Source: Ifrita kowaldi
Lineage: Eukaryota > Chordata > Aves > Passeriformes > Cinclosomatidae
Direction: 5' to 3'
Length of the DNA: 64,000 nucleotides
NCBI GenBank assembly: GCA_013398055.1
Contig: VZRS01009551.1
Coordinates: 2,463 to 66,462, forward strand
The notes beneath the pieces were generated by a model. The model saw only the letters and a list, made by a program, of their open reading frames with translations, was not told the DNA's origin and did no database searches. The translations under genes were made by a program, and so were the position numbers. Position 1 is the stretch's first letter, and every line of letters begins with the position of its first letter. Positions 37,901 to 52,900 of the stretch are shown in pieces.

Positions 37901-40900
37901 GCTGGCCCTGAGCAGCATCACAGCCTTTGGCACACAACTCCTGGCCAAGAAATGGTACCTGAGAACTTCATTCTCAAGGAATCCAGGGCTGGGTCTCAGC
38001 AGCTCTCCGAATACAAAAGGAGGCTGTTCCCCAGGGAAGAGAACTCACTAATGTGCACTCAGAGCCAAGGGGCTGATTCTCATCTACCCCAGCAGTTCCC
38101 AACACCACAAAGCACAGAGCACAGCTCAGATATAAGTGGGAGTCAGGTCTTGGCATTTCTGGTTCCCTCTGCCAGTTCAAAAAGTACGTGTATGAAAGTT
38201 TACAAATTTGTAGAGGAAATGGCGGTATAATTTCATTATGGATTCATTTGGGTGATGGCAACCATATGGTGCCCTGAGGTTACACCACACTGGATGCAGC
38301 ACTGGTCCATCTGAAAATGCCAGAAGTTCCTGAAACACTGCCTTCACTATCAGGGGATGTTAAACAGGGCAGAAATGCAGAGGGGAGCGTGCCTCTGGAA
38401 ACATTTCTGACCCTTATATCTGAAAAGCATGGGGATGGTTTTGAGAACAGGAAAAAAAAAGGAGAGGAAACCAATGAAAACCTCTACACAAACTGTGACT
38501 CATAGCCACCATTCTTTGCTCATCATACCATGAACTTAGTAAAGCTGACTTGTTTTTAAAGTTGATGCATTGAGTTTTTTTGTTTGCTTGGTTTCTGAGG
38601 GTTTTTTTTAAAGATAGACCTTAGAAATCCAAGGAGATCTACTCACCTCACCATGGATCCTTGCAGGGAATTCATGACATGAGGAGTATGGGAGCAGGTG
38701 AAAGGTGGGATAATGACTGCAAGGAACTCGCAGAAAACCCACAACAAAATTTCACACGGTATCAGCCTCTCTGCACCAGCTCTTGACAGCCCACCCTGAG
38801 AGGTCCCAGTAGCTTTATCACTTTGAGTTTAGCAATAACCATTTACCTTGGTTTGAAATTGTACCAGTTCCACTGATATTAACCTCGATGTTGGCCAGCA
38901 CACATTAACAGTTTGATTTTGCAGCACACTTAAAGAAGAGAGTTTGCAATTGAGAATTCAACCCCTAATCATAGCATCTAATTCCTTTTCTAGGTTTTAA
39001 GCCCATTTTGAGGGATGGGGAGAAGATTGTCCCAGAACAAGAAAGCTTCAAAAAGTGGAGCTTTTCTGCTTTTATTTTTGCCAAAATTGTTTCTTTCCAC
39101 CCCAGTGCTGTTCCAATCCCTGTGTTTCTGTGCACAGGTGGTTTTTACAGCCTATACTTTGCACACAGAGATGGGATGAAGTGATGAGATACGATTTTTA
39201 TTTAAGTGTTTTACCAGAAATAGCTCGATCCCACAGTCAATAAAATGTCCTGTAGTGTAAGATTACACCTTTCTGCCATTCCCAGACAAATTTTCATAAA
39301 TAAAACCTAACTGCACTCTGGAACAATTTCTAGTCACTGTCCCTGCAGAAGAAGGAGTTGCTATCCAGTTTAGTTCCCACATGAGAGACCTTTTAACGAA
39401 GAAGTCTTTAGCCTTCTATTGTAAATTGTGCTACTGCCAGATGTGATATGGCTGGGGCTCCAAAACCAAACTAACTGGAAAGCACCTCGCTGTGAGTCAG
39501 AGAGCCTTGTGAAAATCCCAGAGACCTCAGAGGAATGGAAAATTCACTCTGTCACAAGCTTCCTCTGGAAGAGTTTCCCCCACTCCCTTCAAAGGCAGCA
39601 CTGCTGCTTGCCCACGAGCAGGGCTCAGCTTTGGAGTGTTTTCTCAGTGTAAAGGAGAACCAGCAGCAAAGGATCTCTCCTGGATTAAGAACTAGAAAGG
39701 TTATGGAGACTACTAAGGATAACAGAGACCTGCTGGGAACTGTGTCCTTTGCAGTTCACAACCATGCAAAGCATTGTGGAGGTGCACAAAAGGCAGCTCT
39801 AAAGCACACGTCACACAAAGGTGGAAAATATTGATACACCATTCAGTTTTTCTATTTTCATGGCTTATAATCCCTTTATTCAACATACAAGGCCGAAGAG
39901 GACGAATTATGCCTTAAGATAACACTGAAATATGCTGGTTATCAGGTATCTGTAGACTCCACCCGTGGGCCTCTGAGAAGGCACTGTGTCTCCCTTCAGG
40001 AAGTGGAACATGAGCACACTTCCAAAGACAGGCTCATTAACATTCTATGCTACTGAAACATCTTCATCCTGTTAACAAAGTGACACCAGAGCTGCAAAAT
40101 TACCAGCTTCTCTCAAGCTCCCCATTCCTTTGCAAATCCCTCATTCTGGAATTACCCAAGATGAACCTGCCTCATTTCTACCCAAGCTATTTGAATATCT
40201 TTTTTGACTTGCAGGACATCCTAAATAAGAGGCACTAAATACAATCATCCTTGCCCTGTGGATAGGGAATGCCTGAGGAAATCACAGTCTGCAGAAGCTT
40301 GAATGAGGCACAGCAACGCCAGTCCAATTGCAAGGGAGAAAGAGGTGAAGGCACCCCAACTGGACTTTATTTCTATCATAAATGTACTCTTCCATGTAGT
40401 TCTGTCTTTTTTTATCTGAATAGGACGGAAAAAGGCCACGTGAACAAGGAGGGCACAGGACAGAGACTGGACAGAAATCCCACCAATTAAACTTGTCTGC
40501 AGAACTGCTCTGCAGGCCCAAAAGTAAAGAACAATGCATGCATTTGCTATGATGTAATTTTGGTTTGGCAGCAGATTAAAAAAAAATTCCTAAACGCAAA
40601 GTAAGAGGATGTGAGGGACAGAATTCTATGCTTAAGTAAACAGTTTTGGTTAAAATCGTATAGGAAGGTTCTAAAGGACTTGAAAATGCTTTCATAATTT
40701 GTGTGTGTGTTATTTGTGGAAATTAGCTGAGTTTCAAAACAAATTGGAAAAGGTATGTCTAGCTGACTTAGTTCTGTGCTTCTGTGAAAGGAAAAAAATC
40801 CCAGCTTGTACTGGTGGAAAAGTTCCTCAGTTATGTTTGATAAGGATCAGATTTTCTTCTAAAGGCACTCTCAATCAAACCAGCATCATAAAATTAAAAA

Positions 40901-43900
40901 TGTTTGCTTCAAATTACTTGAAAATTATGTTTTTCTGCCATTTTGTGTCCTTCCCAGGGCCTATAGGAGCACAGAAATGCAGTTCATCTGTAACTCCCAG
41001 CTGAGTCTGTCAACTATCTTTGCAGATTTTACAAACTTGTAAGACCCAAAAGGAATTAATTGTTTTATTACTACTACCCATAAAAAGAAATTCCCCTCCT
41101 TCTATAATTCACTGCAGCAGAGCTCTGCTTTTGCATAGCATCTGTAGGCTATTAGTTTTGCAACTGCAATCTGTAATTGCAAAAACATGTCATTTAGGTA
41201 GGGCATGTGAATCCAGCCCAGTAAAACCAAAAAGGATATAATCCAGATTCTTTGCTTCTCTCACAAAACATTAACCCAAAGTTGCTATATTTGTCAGCAA
41301 GACCTCAGGTCTTCTACAGAAGACAAATCCTGGATTCCCAGAATTACTGCCCAGCTGGAGACTGCCCCAAAAAGCACACAGAACCCGAACTGTAGTGGGG
41401 AATGTTACTATCAGCAAACACCATTTTTTTGGTGTTCTGCCTCTTGCAGCCCAGCCCCACAAGCACAGAGCCAGCCAGGGCACAAAAACGATGCAGTTTC
41501 ATGGGCACACTCCTCAGAGTGGAGTGTGATCTCTTCACATCACATTCCCAAGAAACAGAAGTTGGATGGTTAACAAGAAATTTATGCCAAGCTTTCCCCA
41601 AATGCTGGATCAATGTAACACTGCAGTTCCAAACCCATTTGCTAATCCAGCTGTCCTCTGCTTTCTCTTCCAGCTGACTTCAAAGGACAGTGAAGTACTA
41701 GAACGCTTTGATCTTGCTTTGTGGTGACACCTCCATCCTGAGAGCTCTTCAGAGCCCACTTGACAGTGCCACAGCCAACCTCACTCACTGTCAGCAATAG
41801 CCTTCCTCCACACAGGAGGCTGGACCAGAGGGCTCTTCAAGCAGCATTTCCGAGATCCATAAGGACCTGGGCTTCAATTTGGAAGTCTGTCAAGATCATA
41901 CTTGTACCTCACCTTTTCCTTGTCTTGCTAACCTGCAGACCTCTTATGAAGAGACTGTATGAGAAAGAGGCTGATAGCAATCAGGCTTACAAAGATATCA
42001 AAGATAGCAATCAGGGTTAAAAACACATGAGAAGCATTCAGGAATAGCTACACAAGTCCAGGAAAGGTCACACAGCCTGCGACTGAACGCTCTTCTGGCA
42101 GAACAACTTAATTTCAAAGCAGCAGAAAGGATGCTTTCTTACAGAGCAAAAATGCCCACACATGCAGGCAGCTGGGAATGCAAGAGAACTTTCAAATCCT
42201 AACCAGAAACAACTGTTAAGTAGAGTCAAGACTTCAATCTTTTTTAAATCAAGGCAATTAATCTGATCACAGTGCGTTCAATCCTACAACGCATACGGCA
42301 CAAGATCCAGCCCTGATCTGAAATTACTGTCTTCTTGCCTTCTGCAGCAACAGAAAGAATTTAAATCTCCCATTCAAGCTCCACACTATGTAAGACAGCT
42401 GCAAGCCAAGAAGGAGATCACCTGCAGTTGTCAATGCAGCAGACTCAGCATCCTGGACAGCTCAGCTAAAGAAGCTGAGACAGTCAGAATCTGGACAGGA
42501 TTCAGTCTGAAGGGCAACTTTTATTAAGTGGATGCAAACATGTTCCCATGCAAAGAAAAAAATATATATTACTGGTGCACAGGTGAAGATACATTTAAAG
42601 CTTTGGATAAAACCACTACTAGACTGCAAAACTCCATTTCACAGAAGCTGCTAATGATTCTAAAAAGTGTGCACCTGGTCCATCATTTGGCACAATAGGA
42701 CCCAACTGTTCATCAGCCCAAAAACTGAGCGTGCACAGATGCATTCTGGAGTTGAACACCTGGGATTTATCTTAAAACATGTTTTAGTGCCTGCAAAGAG
42801 AGCATACATGCCCTTTGCAGCCAGGAGATCAGGTACTGGATTCAGATCTGGTTTGAGGGAATAAAATGGCAACTGCAGCTCACATCTTGCAGTGTGACTT
42901 CCTCCCTTTCCGGATCCATCCGCTGATCTGTGGTTGTTGCCAACTTGCTGGAAAAATATTCACTGGGGAGGCTAAGCAAACAAATTGAAAGCAAGGCTAA
43001 TGACAGGAGGGAATAAAGTAAGTCTGAATTAAATTCAGACCAAACCCAGTGGGAGCCAAACTCAGGGTGCTCCTCTCTCTTCTCCCTGCTGGGACAGCCC
43101 CAGCTTGCAGCTGCTTGCCCTTGAGTGCCTGTCCTGGTTTCAACTGGGAGAGAGTTAATTTTCTTCTAAGCAGCTGGCACGGTGCCTGTTTTGAATTTAT
43201 GTAAGAATAATGTTGATAACACCGATGCTTTGGCTGGTGCTGAGAAGAGCTAACCCTAAATCAAGGACTTTTGGCTCTCCCATGCTCTGCCGGTGAGCAG
43301 GTGCACTGCTGGGAGCCTGGACAGCTGACCCAAACTGGACAAAGGGATATCCCATACCACAGAATGTTGTGTCCAGTACACAAACTGGGGAGAACTGGCT
43401 GGGATTGCTGCTTGGGACAGGCTGGACATCAGTCAGCAACTGTACTGTGCATCACTTGCTCCTCTCCTCTCCTCTCCTCTCCTCTCCTCTCCNNNNNNNN
43501 NNNNNNNNNNNNNNNNNNNNNNNNNNNNNNNNNNNNNNNNNNNNNNNNNNNNTCTCCTCTCCTCTCCCTTTCATTATAATTGTTACTACTTTTACTATTA
43601 CCATATTTGTTTCATTTTAATTATTAAACTGTTTTTATCTTACAAGGTGTACTTTTTTTTCCCAATTCTCCTCCCCACTGGTGGGGAGACAGGGAGTGAG
43701 CAAGTGGCTGCATGGTACTTATTTACTAGATGAGGTTAAACCATGGTACTGCCCAAGAGCAGACAGTGGCAGCTTGATTCTCATCTGCAGCCAGAGAGAT
43801 GCTGCTTCTGAGACCACAGCAGATGTACAGGAAATTAGCAACAAATTTTTCCTAATTGTGGAAGTTGCATCAGTTACACAGAAATACATCAGAGGACTGG

Positions 43901-46900
43901 AAAGTCTGGGTTAGAAGAGCTTGTTATCCCTCAAATTCTTGGAAAAAGCAACTGGCCATGAGTTAAGTTTCTGGGTATCTCCTCCTGCCCTCCATCCTTT
44001 AGCCTCATATGCTCAGGGTACCTGAATCTCTCTCTACACCTTCATGAAACCTCTAACTCCACTGAGCTAGAGGTAATCACCTCCCAAGCAGCAGCAAGAA
44101 ATGATGTTTTAGGTTACAGGCAGAAAGCTGTTTTATAAACACAGGCACGTGTTTATTACTTTTACTAAACTGCCTTTAACCTGGTTTTAAAAATACAGGT
44201 CTCATTTGCATTGTCAGTACCTGCTGGGTAAAGTGGCTTTGAAAGCACCTTTCTGTGGAACCTAAAGAATTGGGTGCTCTTTCTTCTCTACTAATCTGCC
44301 ATTTTCTCTCCTCTGATTTTACTACTGAAAGTGGCTTCCCCCTCCTTCCACATTATGTCAAAGTTGAATAAAATAATACCTTTATAATCACCCACAATGC
44401 AAGTGCCACTGCCAAACCCCAAGAATAAAGCAACACGGGACATAAGGAGAGAAACACACCCAGACAACACAGAAATAAACACTCTCCTCAGTCAGCAGTT
44501 GGTTGCATTTTTGCCTAAACTCCCCAGATTTACCCAGAGCTCTGCAATGACTTCATCTCAGACCTGGGCGGGTCTCTGCACATCTTGGCAGCAGGGACAG
44601 GCAAAGTTCTGGGCTGCTGATGGCTGGACAGTGGTCTGGCACACTCAGGCCGTGGCTGGGGCTCCAAATCCAAGCTGCCTTCTGTTTTCCCCAAAATTTT
44701 GGTGCAGACAACAAGGTTTTAATATCAGGATGCAGTGGGCTGAATCCAAATTTGATGGCAGCCTTTCAAGCTGTGCAATGTGTATTGCATTACAGCTGCT
44801 TGTTGGAAAGATGTTTCTCATTCTGCAGATCCCGGGACATCTGTATGGCTAAGGATTCATCAGCTATTAATAGCTTCTTCTAATTAAAGAGATATCCAAT
44901 ATAATAATGTTAAAGAAGTTATTGCCTCTGTTACTAATGATCTCAGTTAAGAGAGGATGAAGTTTCCTTTCTTTCTTTTGCCTATTGGTTTGTATTTAGC
45001 CCAGCCTGATGAGCTTTCTTCTTTTCATATTTGTAGCTAAGTTTCACTTCTAAATCTCAATTCTGAGTCCAGATTTTTTGCCAAACGCCTGCTCTGTTTG
45101 AATTTCTAGTCTTGCTGAGCAAGACATAAATCAGTTTTAGAAACAGAGATCATTTTATAAGGGAAAAAGGACTATAAACACTTAGCATTTCCCCCTTAAA
45201 AGAACCCCTCAAACCCTCAAACCAAAACAAGAAAACAATCTGATGGAAAATGGTCTTAAAAGCATATATAAGGTACGTGATTAACTCATACTTGGAAGCA
45301 AAAAGGATCTTGGACGCCTGACATTGAGGATTCTTCCTTAATCATCCCCAAGCTACCTTAAGTGCACTTCAGAATGGCATAGCCTGAGCAATCTGATCCC
45401 CATGACCACCTGAAACAGGAGGGTTCCTTCTCCTTCCCTGCCAGCCTCTGGCAATTGTCAGACTCTCTTGACGGACCCCTGAACTCCTCAGACTGTTTTC
45501 CCACCAAGACAACAAAACAGCCCAAGGAGGGATCTGACCAGAGTATGAACAGCCAAGGAACAGGCATGGACGACAGGAACCCTCCTTTCTGGTGGTGGTA
45601 AGCCCTGTAAATGACTCACTGGTCTTTACCCTTAAAAAGTCCTGGGATCTGTTCGTGTAGCTAGGGAAGAAATCATCCAGTTTTGAACAGTGTGAGAGTA
45701 CTACAGTGCTGTACAAGCCATCACACGAGCCACCTGTACTTGTCCATTGTACGGCTTGTAGAAAACAGCAGTTTCCACAGAAAAAGCTTCCTCTTGTGAC
45801 AACAGTTTGCTTGGATCCTGGTCTGAAGCCTGATAATGGACAAACAGAGGTAGAAACTGGTGCAGGAGCACCACGCTCCTTGTCCATCTCGTGACTGTGC
45901 ATGTGAGTAACTGCCTGTCTGCCACAGCAATTGAATTAGCAAGATCACAGGCACCAGATTAGATAAAAGAGAGGGAAAGGTCAGCTTTGGGAAGATAAAA
46001 ACGTGGAGATGCTTGCTTGCACGCTACTCAGAAGACATCAGGCTATGGCTTTCAGGCTGGGCCTGTCTCTCTTCCTGCAGAGTAATATGTTTTCTTCTAT
46101 CAGTACTTGCCAGATCTCCACCACATTTAGAACATAACGACTCAAGCAAATAGAAGCCTTTCATCTCCCCACTCAGGGTGAGATTAATTTTTTCCAGCTT
46201 TAGCTGTCTCACAGAGCTGTCTGGGCTCCCTTTAAAACCTACAGAAGGAAAGGCACCTCTGGAAGGAAATCCAGTCCATGCAATGGTAGGTGTTTGGGAT
46301 AGGTGGGGAAAATTGAGAAGAGCTTTTCTGCCTCCATTAAGCAGAGAAGGAGCCTTAAGTGGGGCTTGAGAATTTGTGGTGCCTGGTAGTCCGTAAGTAT
46401 CAACAGCAATCTGTGAAATGAGTTAAGAAAGAAGCCAGATGAAATGAAATTAAGGAAGAAAAACAGAAGTATGAGAGGAACATTGCAAATTAAGCAAACC
46501 TAAGCCTTTATCAGTGCACTTCTCACTTGACATGTGCCAGTAATTTATGACATCTAGAACTACAGAAAAATGCTTTTGCCTTCAAGTGTTCTAATTATGT
46601 ACATTTTCTTGTGGAACAAGAAGTCTCAAGCTAATTTCAACATTTTCTACAAATATTCTGCAAAATATGATGCAACTGTATTAGAGAACCACAGAAGCTC
46701 TGTTTTCATAAATGTGGGTTTTAAAAATGAAATGCCCCATTGACGACATTTCACCAAACCACTGGAGTTTCCAGCTTTTTTGTTTCAAAATACAGGGGAC
46801 TTTCAGGTCAAAGAAAGCTCTACCAGAATTCTAATCATAGAATAAAGATGTGAGGAATGATGCATGAAAGACTTTAGATGAGTACATAGACCAGACACTG

Positions 46901-49900
46901 AGGGTACAAATAATATGGCAAAATAATTGATTTCACTACATAGATAGCATCAATTGCATGGGCACTTTTTCAATCACCTGAATTATGCTTGCATATGAAC
47001 CCTCCTCTCTTTTCTTACTCCTGTACTGGTTTCAATTCTAAAAACATTGAACATCTTGGACACATGACAATTGCTGCAGAATATGAGACGTACTGAGCAC
47101 CCTGAAGGCACCAATCCAAATCTTCTCTTCTAGCTGGAGGGTCACTCAGCTTGCCATTAACCAGCTTAATATGTGTAGTCACTACTCTCTTTATTACCCC
47201 AACTCATCAACAAAAATACCTTACCAGGCTCTTAATGTGCAGGTCTACAGAAGAGCAACAGCCTGAGGCTACTTCCTCCTGGTGGATGTGTTCCCTTTCA
47301 TTTCCATTCCCTCTCGCCCTCTGAACTTCTTCTGGCTCCGCAGAGCTACCCCTGACCCACACAAAGGCAAGTGAACTCCAGACAGTCCCCAGGCTGCAGA
47401 TCATTTCCCCCTCTCCCTCTGATCCCACACAGATCTGTTTGTAAGCACACCAAGAGCACGCACAGCCCTGTTAACAACTGCACATGCCATTACCGGGAGG
47501 GAAACGCAGACCAGGAGTACAGCAACGCATCATCTGATGGGCCAGACTGAACACTGTAACTTCCTACAAGCCAGGGCAGCTGCACCAGGGCTTTGTCAGG
47601 ACATTTTCAAACAGGAAAAGCACTACAAGCAGGTAGAGGTGATTGGTAACAGAATCGGACAGAAGGTACCACAGCTGAGGTACAGGGTTCTGGCTTCCTT
47701 CTTTTAATCCACACCAATCTTGTTCTTAAATGCCTGTTTCCTGTGAGAATTAAGGTCACTGGAAGTGACTTTTGCAAGCAAACAGGTAAATTCTCTAATC
47801 AACCATCAAGATTTGGAGAGACTAAGTCATAATGGTGTCAGTTTTGATCCACGTGAAGAGGTTCTACTCTGCTGGACAGTGATGGTTACAACTGCCAGGA
47901 GAGCAGAGGAGGGATGGAGTGCTGTAGGGAATTACAAGGTAATTATTTGAGAACTTCTAGGATGTCAGGTTCTTCTCTCTGGCCTATCCTGCACTCTTTA
48001 CATGCATGTGTGCATGACAATGAGACTGAGGGACATACACTTGTTTTAAATGCATTTCTTACATCCTTTTGACAAGTGCCATGGTATGGGCAATATCCTC
48101 CTGGACTGCCATACCAAGCCAACACTGACCAACTCTACCCTGAAATGGAAATACCCTGTCACAACATTGCTGTTTACCCAGCTGGCTTCACAACCTTTTT
48201 TCAGCATTTGTAGAACCACACCTGTGTTTAGCCTGAACCTAAAGTTCCTTTCTGCTTGTGTAAATGTAGTTCTTTACACTTATTCACCTAGAGCAGCAAT
48301 TACCTGCTTTTGCCAAAATTTTACACCAAGCAAACTGCTGCATCTGTTGCCTTTCTCCAAATGATGGCACATTTATGTCCAGTTCCATTTTTGTACATGT
48401 TTCTCTATGTTGGCACTTCGGAAACTGAGCTTGAGAAGTCAGGAAACTTCATGCCTGGATTGCATGCAGCACCTCTGCTGCCTGCTGGAGAGTTAAAGCT
48501 TGCAGCTGGTTAGCAAATATCAAACAGATGGTCCAGCAACAGCAAAGAGAAACTCACAGTGTTACTTCCCTGATGTTAAGGAGATGCTGCTCTCGAGATG
48601 CCGGTCCCAGAGTACCCGAGACAGCAACATGGTTTCTTTTCAGCCACCTTTTCCAGGAGTCACCTCCCCACTGACTATCCACTGAGCTCCTGATGAAAAA
48701 CACCAGGTCCGAGGGCTCAGGACTGTCTTAGAAAGGATAAGAGCTCCATGCTGATTTCCTGGAAAGGAGATTAAACCAGGGCCTCCCAGATGCTAACAAG
48801 AGACTCAACCTAAGAATCTCTACACTGAGGAACAGCTTGGGAATGTGCACTTCTAGAGTCTCTAGTGCATTGTTTAACACAGGAGTCTGGCAGGATTCAG
48901 ATCCAAAGGCCTGGGTACCTTCCTCACACAGCGCGACCTCTCTGAGCACAGCTCAGGCTGCCTTCCTCATACTGGATACAATCCTCTTGGAGACAGCTGA
49001 CACTTGAAACCTTATTTTGGACTGTCACGAAACCAAGGAGCTATAACAATCACTTATGCAATGCTTGGTGGCACTTTGCCAACCAGCTCCAAGGGCAGTG
49101 GCCCGTGGCATTTAACAGGAAGGCCACTTCTCCGTGGCACCCTCGTGGTGTAACGCGCTGTTCGAGCTGTGCACGTGCCCCTCCTGCACAGCTTTGCCTT
49201 CTCTCCATGAAAAGCACTTTCGAGCGCCAGAATTATTCACAGGCACATTTGAACATCTGCAATCAAAACACAAAGAGGATTTCCTGAACAGTGGTTTCCA
49301 GCGTGAAGGATCTCTCAGCTTAGCCCACAGCATTCCAAATTCTTAATCACTAAAGCAAAGCCCGACAGCCTCTATCAAATGTGCTGGCAAAACTGGAGTT
49401 TATCCAACTGTATGGTGAGGAGCAAGCCATGCCAGGCATGAGGCAAAATGAGCTCTTCTCATACCCATTACCATTCCAGTAGATAGACCACAAGCAACTG
49501 GGAGACACAGAAGTTGAAAACAAGTTTTATGTTCCACTTTCAAGCAGTTTCAAAGCCAGGTTAAAGATAAAAATGTACAGTTAATTCTATCACACTTCTT
49601 GTCCTAGGAGTGTCAGCGATTTAAAAATAAAACCTGGAAGCTGCAAGAGTTCTGTTCGGTCCAGTGGGAGGTGATGATAATCTGCACACACTCATAACAG
49701 CACCTGGGCTCTTACTTCATAAAATAAGCTTTGTGTGCTGTCCAGCTGAAAATCTGGCAGAAGGATTAATTCAAACTGGAAGCAAATAACTTCATCTGAC
49801 CAGAATTAACTCTAAAAATGTGCCTAAGACTTTAAATAATGGTCTCAAATGTAATACTGTAATGATTAACATTCGCTAAAGGGTAGGACACTATCTAATG

Positions 49901-52900
49901 AAACCAAAACCATCTCAATTCTGCGTGCTTTACTTTTATACAGATTCTGTCTAGAGTGTCAGATAGAAAAACTGAAAATGAACAGCAAAAAATCACTAGT
50001 CTGAAGCTGTGGAAGTGTGAAGTACAACTAAAAAAGCAACCACAAGTATTTTAAAGTGCTCTCTGCATGTACTATCATTCAAGGCAAACGAAATATCATG
50101 AAGCTCATTTTTTCAAGCAGTTCATTGCCACCAAATTCAAGTCAATGTCTTACTGGCTCCTGCAGTTCCAGGGCTGAAGGTATCATTTATGTCTCTGTAC
50201 AGTTAGGGCTCAGCCAGCATCGATCCCATAATTAAATATTGCTACAGATCATAAGCAAGAGCCCATCGTTCTCTTCTGGGAACTGTTCAGAATAACCTGA
50301 GCAAAATTTCTTCAATGAATACCATACTATCACTACAGAAAGATGCATTATTATCTGGCATAATTGAAGTATTATGAATGCATTATTGAACTTGGGTTAT
50401 TTCCTGAAGGAAGAGAACTGCTTCAGAGCTGCGTATTTTCACCACCTGCTCTAACTGAACACACATTAATTGTTTGTGGACAAACTTGTGCTCCTGCTCA
50501 CTTTGTTGGTAGCAATTGTCTGTTCTATACTCTTATTAAGTGCTGTTCTGTACTCTCATTAAGTGAGATACTGCTGACACTTCCTTCACTGAGACCATTC
50601 CCACTTTATAATCGCATCTTCCTCCCACACTTCCCAATTATACTTCCCTAGCCTATGCCCACACCAATTTCATAAGCAGCGGGTCTTTTACAGAGGTTTT
50701 CCAAAACCAACAATCTTCCTTTCCTTCTTGCCCACAACTCTTTGTCTCTCAAGCACGCAGCACATTTTAAATACATGTATGCTATTACTGGTCACGTCTG
50801 CCTGCAACCACTTTGGGTGCTGGAGACATTTTTTGCAGCATGTTTTATTTTCACTATAATTATCTGCAGTGTATGTTGTCCTTCCAAATACTAGTTTAAA
50901 AATAACAAAGTATTAGTTAGATCTGGGACATGTAAAGCTGAAAGAAGTTCAGTGATGGCATTAATATGATTCATGAAGTTCCAGCAACCATAGAGAGGAC
51001 AAATGAATCAAGACTATACACAAAAAATCCAAGAGGAGTTTTTGCTTCATGCCAGACATATTCGAGTTGACTTTTCTGCCTCTGCTTATACATGTGTCCT
51101 CAACACCACATCCATTCTCGATTTTATTTGGAGGACACTGGGGTTCAAGGGGACCCAAGGAGATAAAAATCAGAGCGACTAAGACTTTGCTTCCAAAAAG
51201 CCTTGGAATAGATTCCCAAGTAGGAGCAGCTCTCCAAGTAGGAGCTAGGAACAGAACAAAGGAAACACAACCCCACTTGATGAGACAGGCACTACCTCCC
51301 TTCTCAGAAACACCCCTGTGCATGGCTGTTCTGGTCCCTCCCACCCACTGTTTGCACCTGGCTGAGCCAGGAGGCTGTGGGAGATGCTGCACTGCAGCTG
51401 GCACTTGTGCCTGCTCCTCTCTGCCTTCCAACCCTACACATCTGGGATGTCTCACTGCCTGGCTCCTTCTCTTCCCCCCCTGTCAGCCTGCTTGCTCTCC
51501 ACAGCACACACAGCTCTTTGCTGCTTCACTCCCCAAAAGATGTCCTTACAGTGACAAACGATGACAGTCAGGTTTGCTGGGAAATACCAGAAGGTGTTGA
51601 TAGAAACACTTTTTAAAGAACTGCTGGCCTTTAGCTACAAATCTAAATTAACTTTTTTTGAGCTTCCTTTTACCTAACTTGCAGTTGTATTGCTCTCATA
51701 CACAAGTATTTTGAGAATCCCAGGACTGAGTGAGGCCGTTTGTGTTCTATTGACCAACATACATTTTTAGACTTAATTTTAAATTATTAGATTTCTCCCT
51801 GGAGGTTTTTAGACTAAGCTCTAAGATGCTACCAAAGGCACCATCTTCCCCAGCTGAGTAATGGGAAGAGCACAGAGAAACCTTCTCCCCACCACCTCTC
51901 AGTCCCTTTGAAAGTCACCTCTCCCTGATCCCCACCTACCTGAAATACATCAGAAAGGAAGAGAGATCAAGAAAGACCAGAAAGAAAGCTGGCTTCATTG
52001 TTTTCATGCCAGGGATTTGGAAGGAGAAAATTCCCTGACACAGAAAGAATCCAAAGTTTAGCCAGAAAAGAGGGAATGCGTAACAAAGAATGCAGCAGGC
52101 CAGACTTAATTTTCACTATCAACACTTAGATGGAAACAGGAGGTTTTCATAATGCATTTTCAAATTTGAAAGTCAAATACAGCTGTAGTTTGACAGAGGC
52201 TGACTCACTGAGCTTCAGGCCATGCTGAAGCGCAATCACACACACTGTTTGCTTCCTCAAATTCTCCCAGAGAGGCAGGAACTGGCCTCACAGAGAAGAC
52301 AGGCTAAAGGGGGATCTCTGCTCTGAAAAGGACAGGCAATTTTATCATGGATACTATGCCCTGAGCCTCAGTTCTTTTACCACATATTATTCTCAGCATG
52401 TGTATAAAATATAGGACAAGATCTTAAAATCCTACAATCCTGGGATAAAGTAACTTTTTTCCTCTGAATAGCTAAGCTCAGACTCTCCAGGAAAAAAGGG
52501 CAGCTTGTAAAATCTTTCAAAAATCTGCATGTTAACTTGCAGCAGTTGCAAACCCATAGGACTCAAACATAGAGAATAGCTGCTCTATTTCTAGGGGCAG
52601 CAGGACTATGTGGGTCTAATCAATTGATCTGAATGAAACACCAAATTACACGCCCCAGCCTGCAGAAATCCGCAAAGAAGTCAACAGCAGAAAACTCCAT
52701 GTTCAGTAAAAACCACCCATTGTCAAGTACAACAAAGTAGGAGGAAAGTATATGTTAGGACTGAATTTTTGGCTGTGAAACACCATCTGAAGCCAAATTC
52801 CTATAAAGCAGTTTTGCCTGCAGGATGTAGATGGCACCAGGAGTGCAGTGAGTTGGAACCTGCCTCGTGCTCTCTGAATACATTCAAATTATTGTTGCCA

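Larger units (their letters stand above)
43130..43748 (+). mobile_element. solo LTR of an avian endogenous retrovirus
   Basis: Begins TGTCCTGGTTTCAACTGGGA and ends near GGTTAAACCATGGTA. I recognise these ends and the internal GATAACAC, CAGCTGACCCAAACTGG and GTGCATCACTTG motifs as a high-copy bird LTR. The usual ACA end is degraded to GTA. A poly(A) signal ATTAAA is at 43624-43629, as expected near the R region. Flanking GTGCC (43125-43129) and CTGCC (43749-43753) are a candidate 5-bp target-site duplication with one mismatch. No internal retroviral genes adjoin, hence solo. Family assignment (ERVL- or ERVK-type) is uncertain. It lies antisense to ATF6. Confidence 0.8.

Noticed and set aside
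45369..45902. 177-codon minus-strand open frame in ATF6 intron 14
   Set aside because: No family resemblance; does not splice in phase with ATF6 exons 14 and 15, which join directly.
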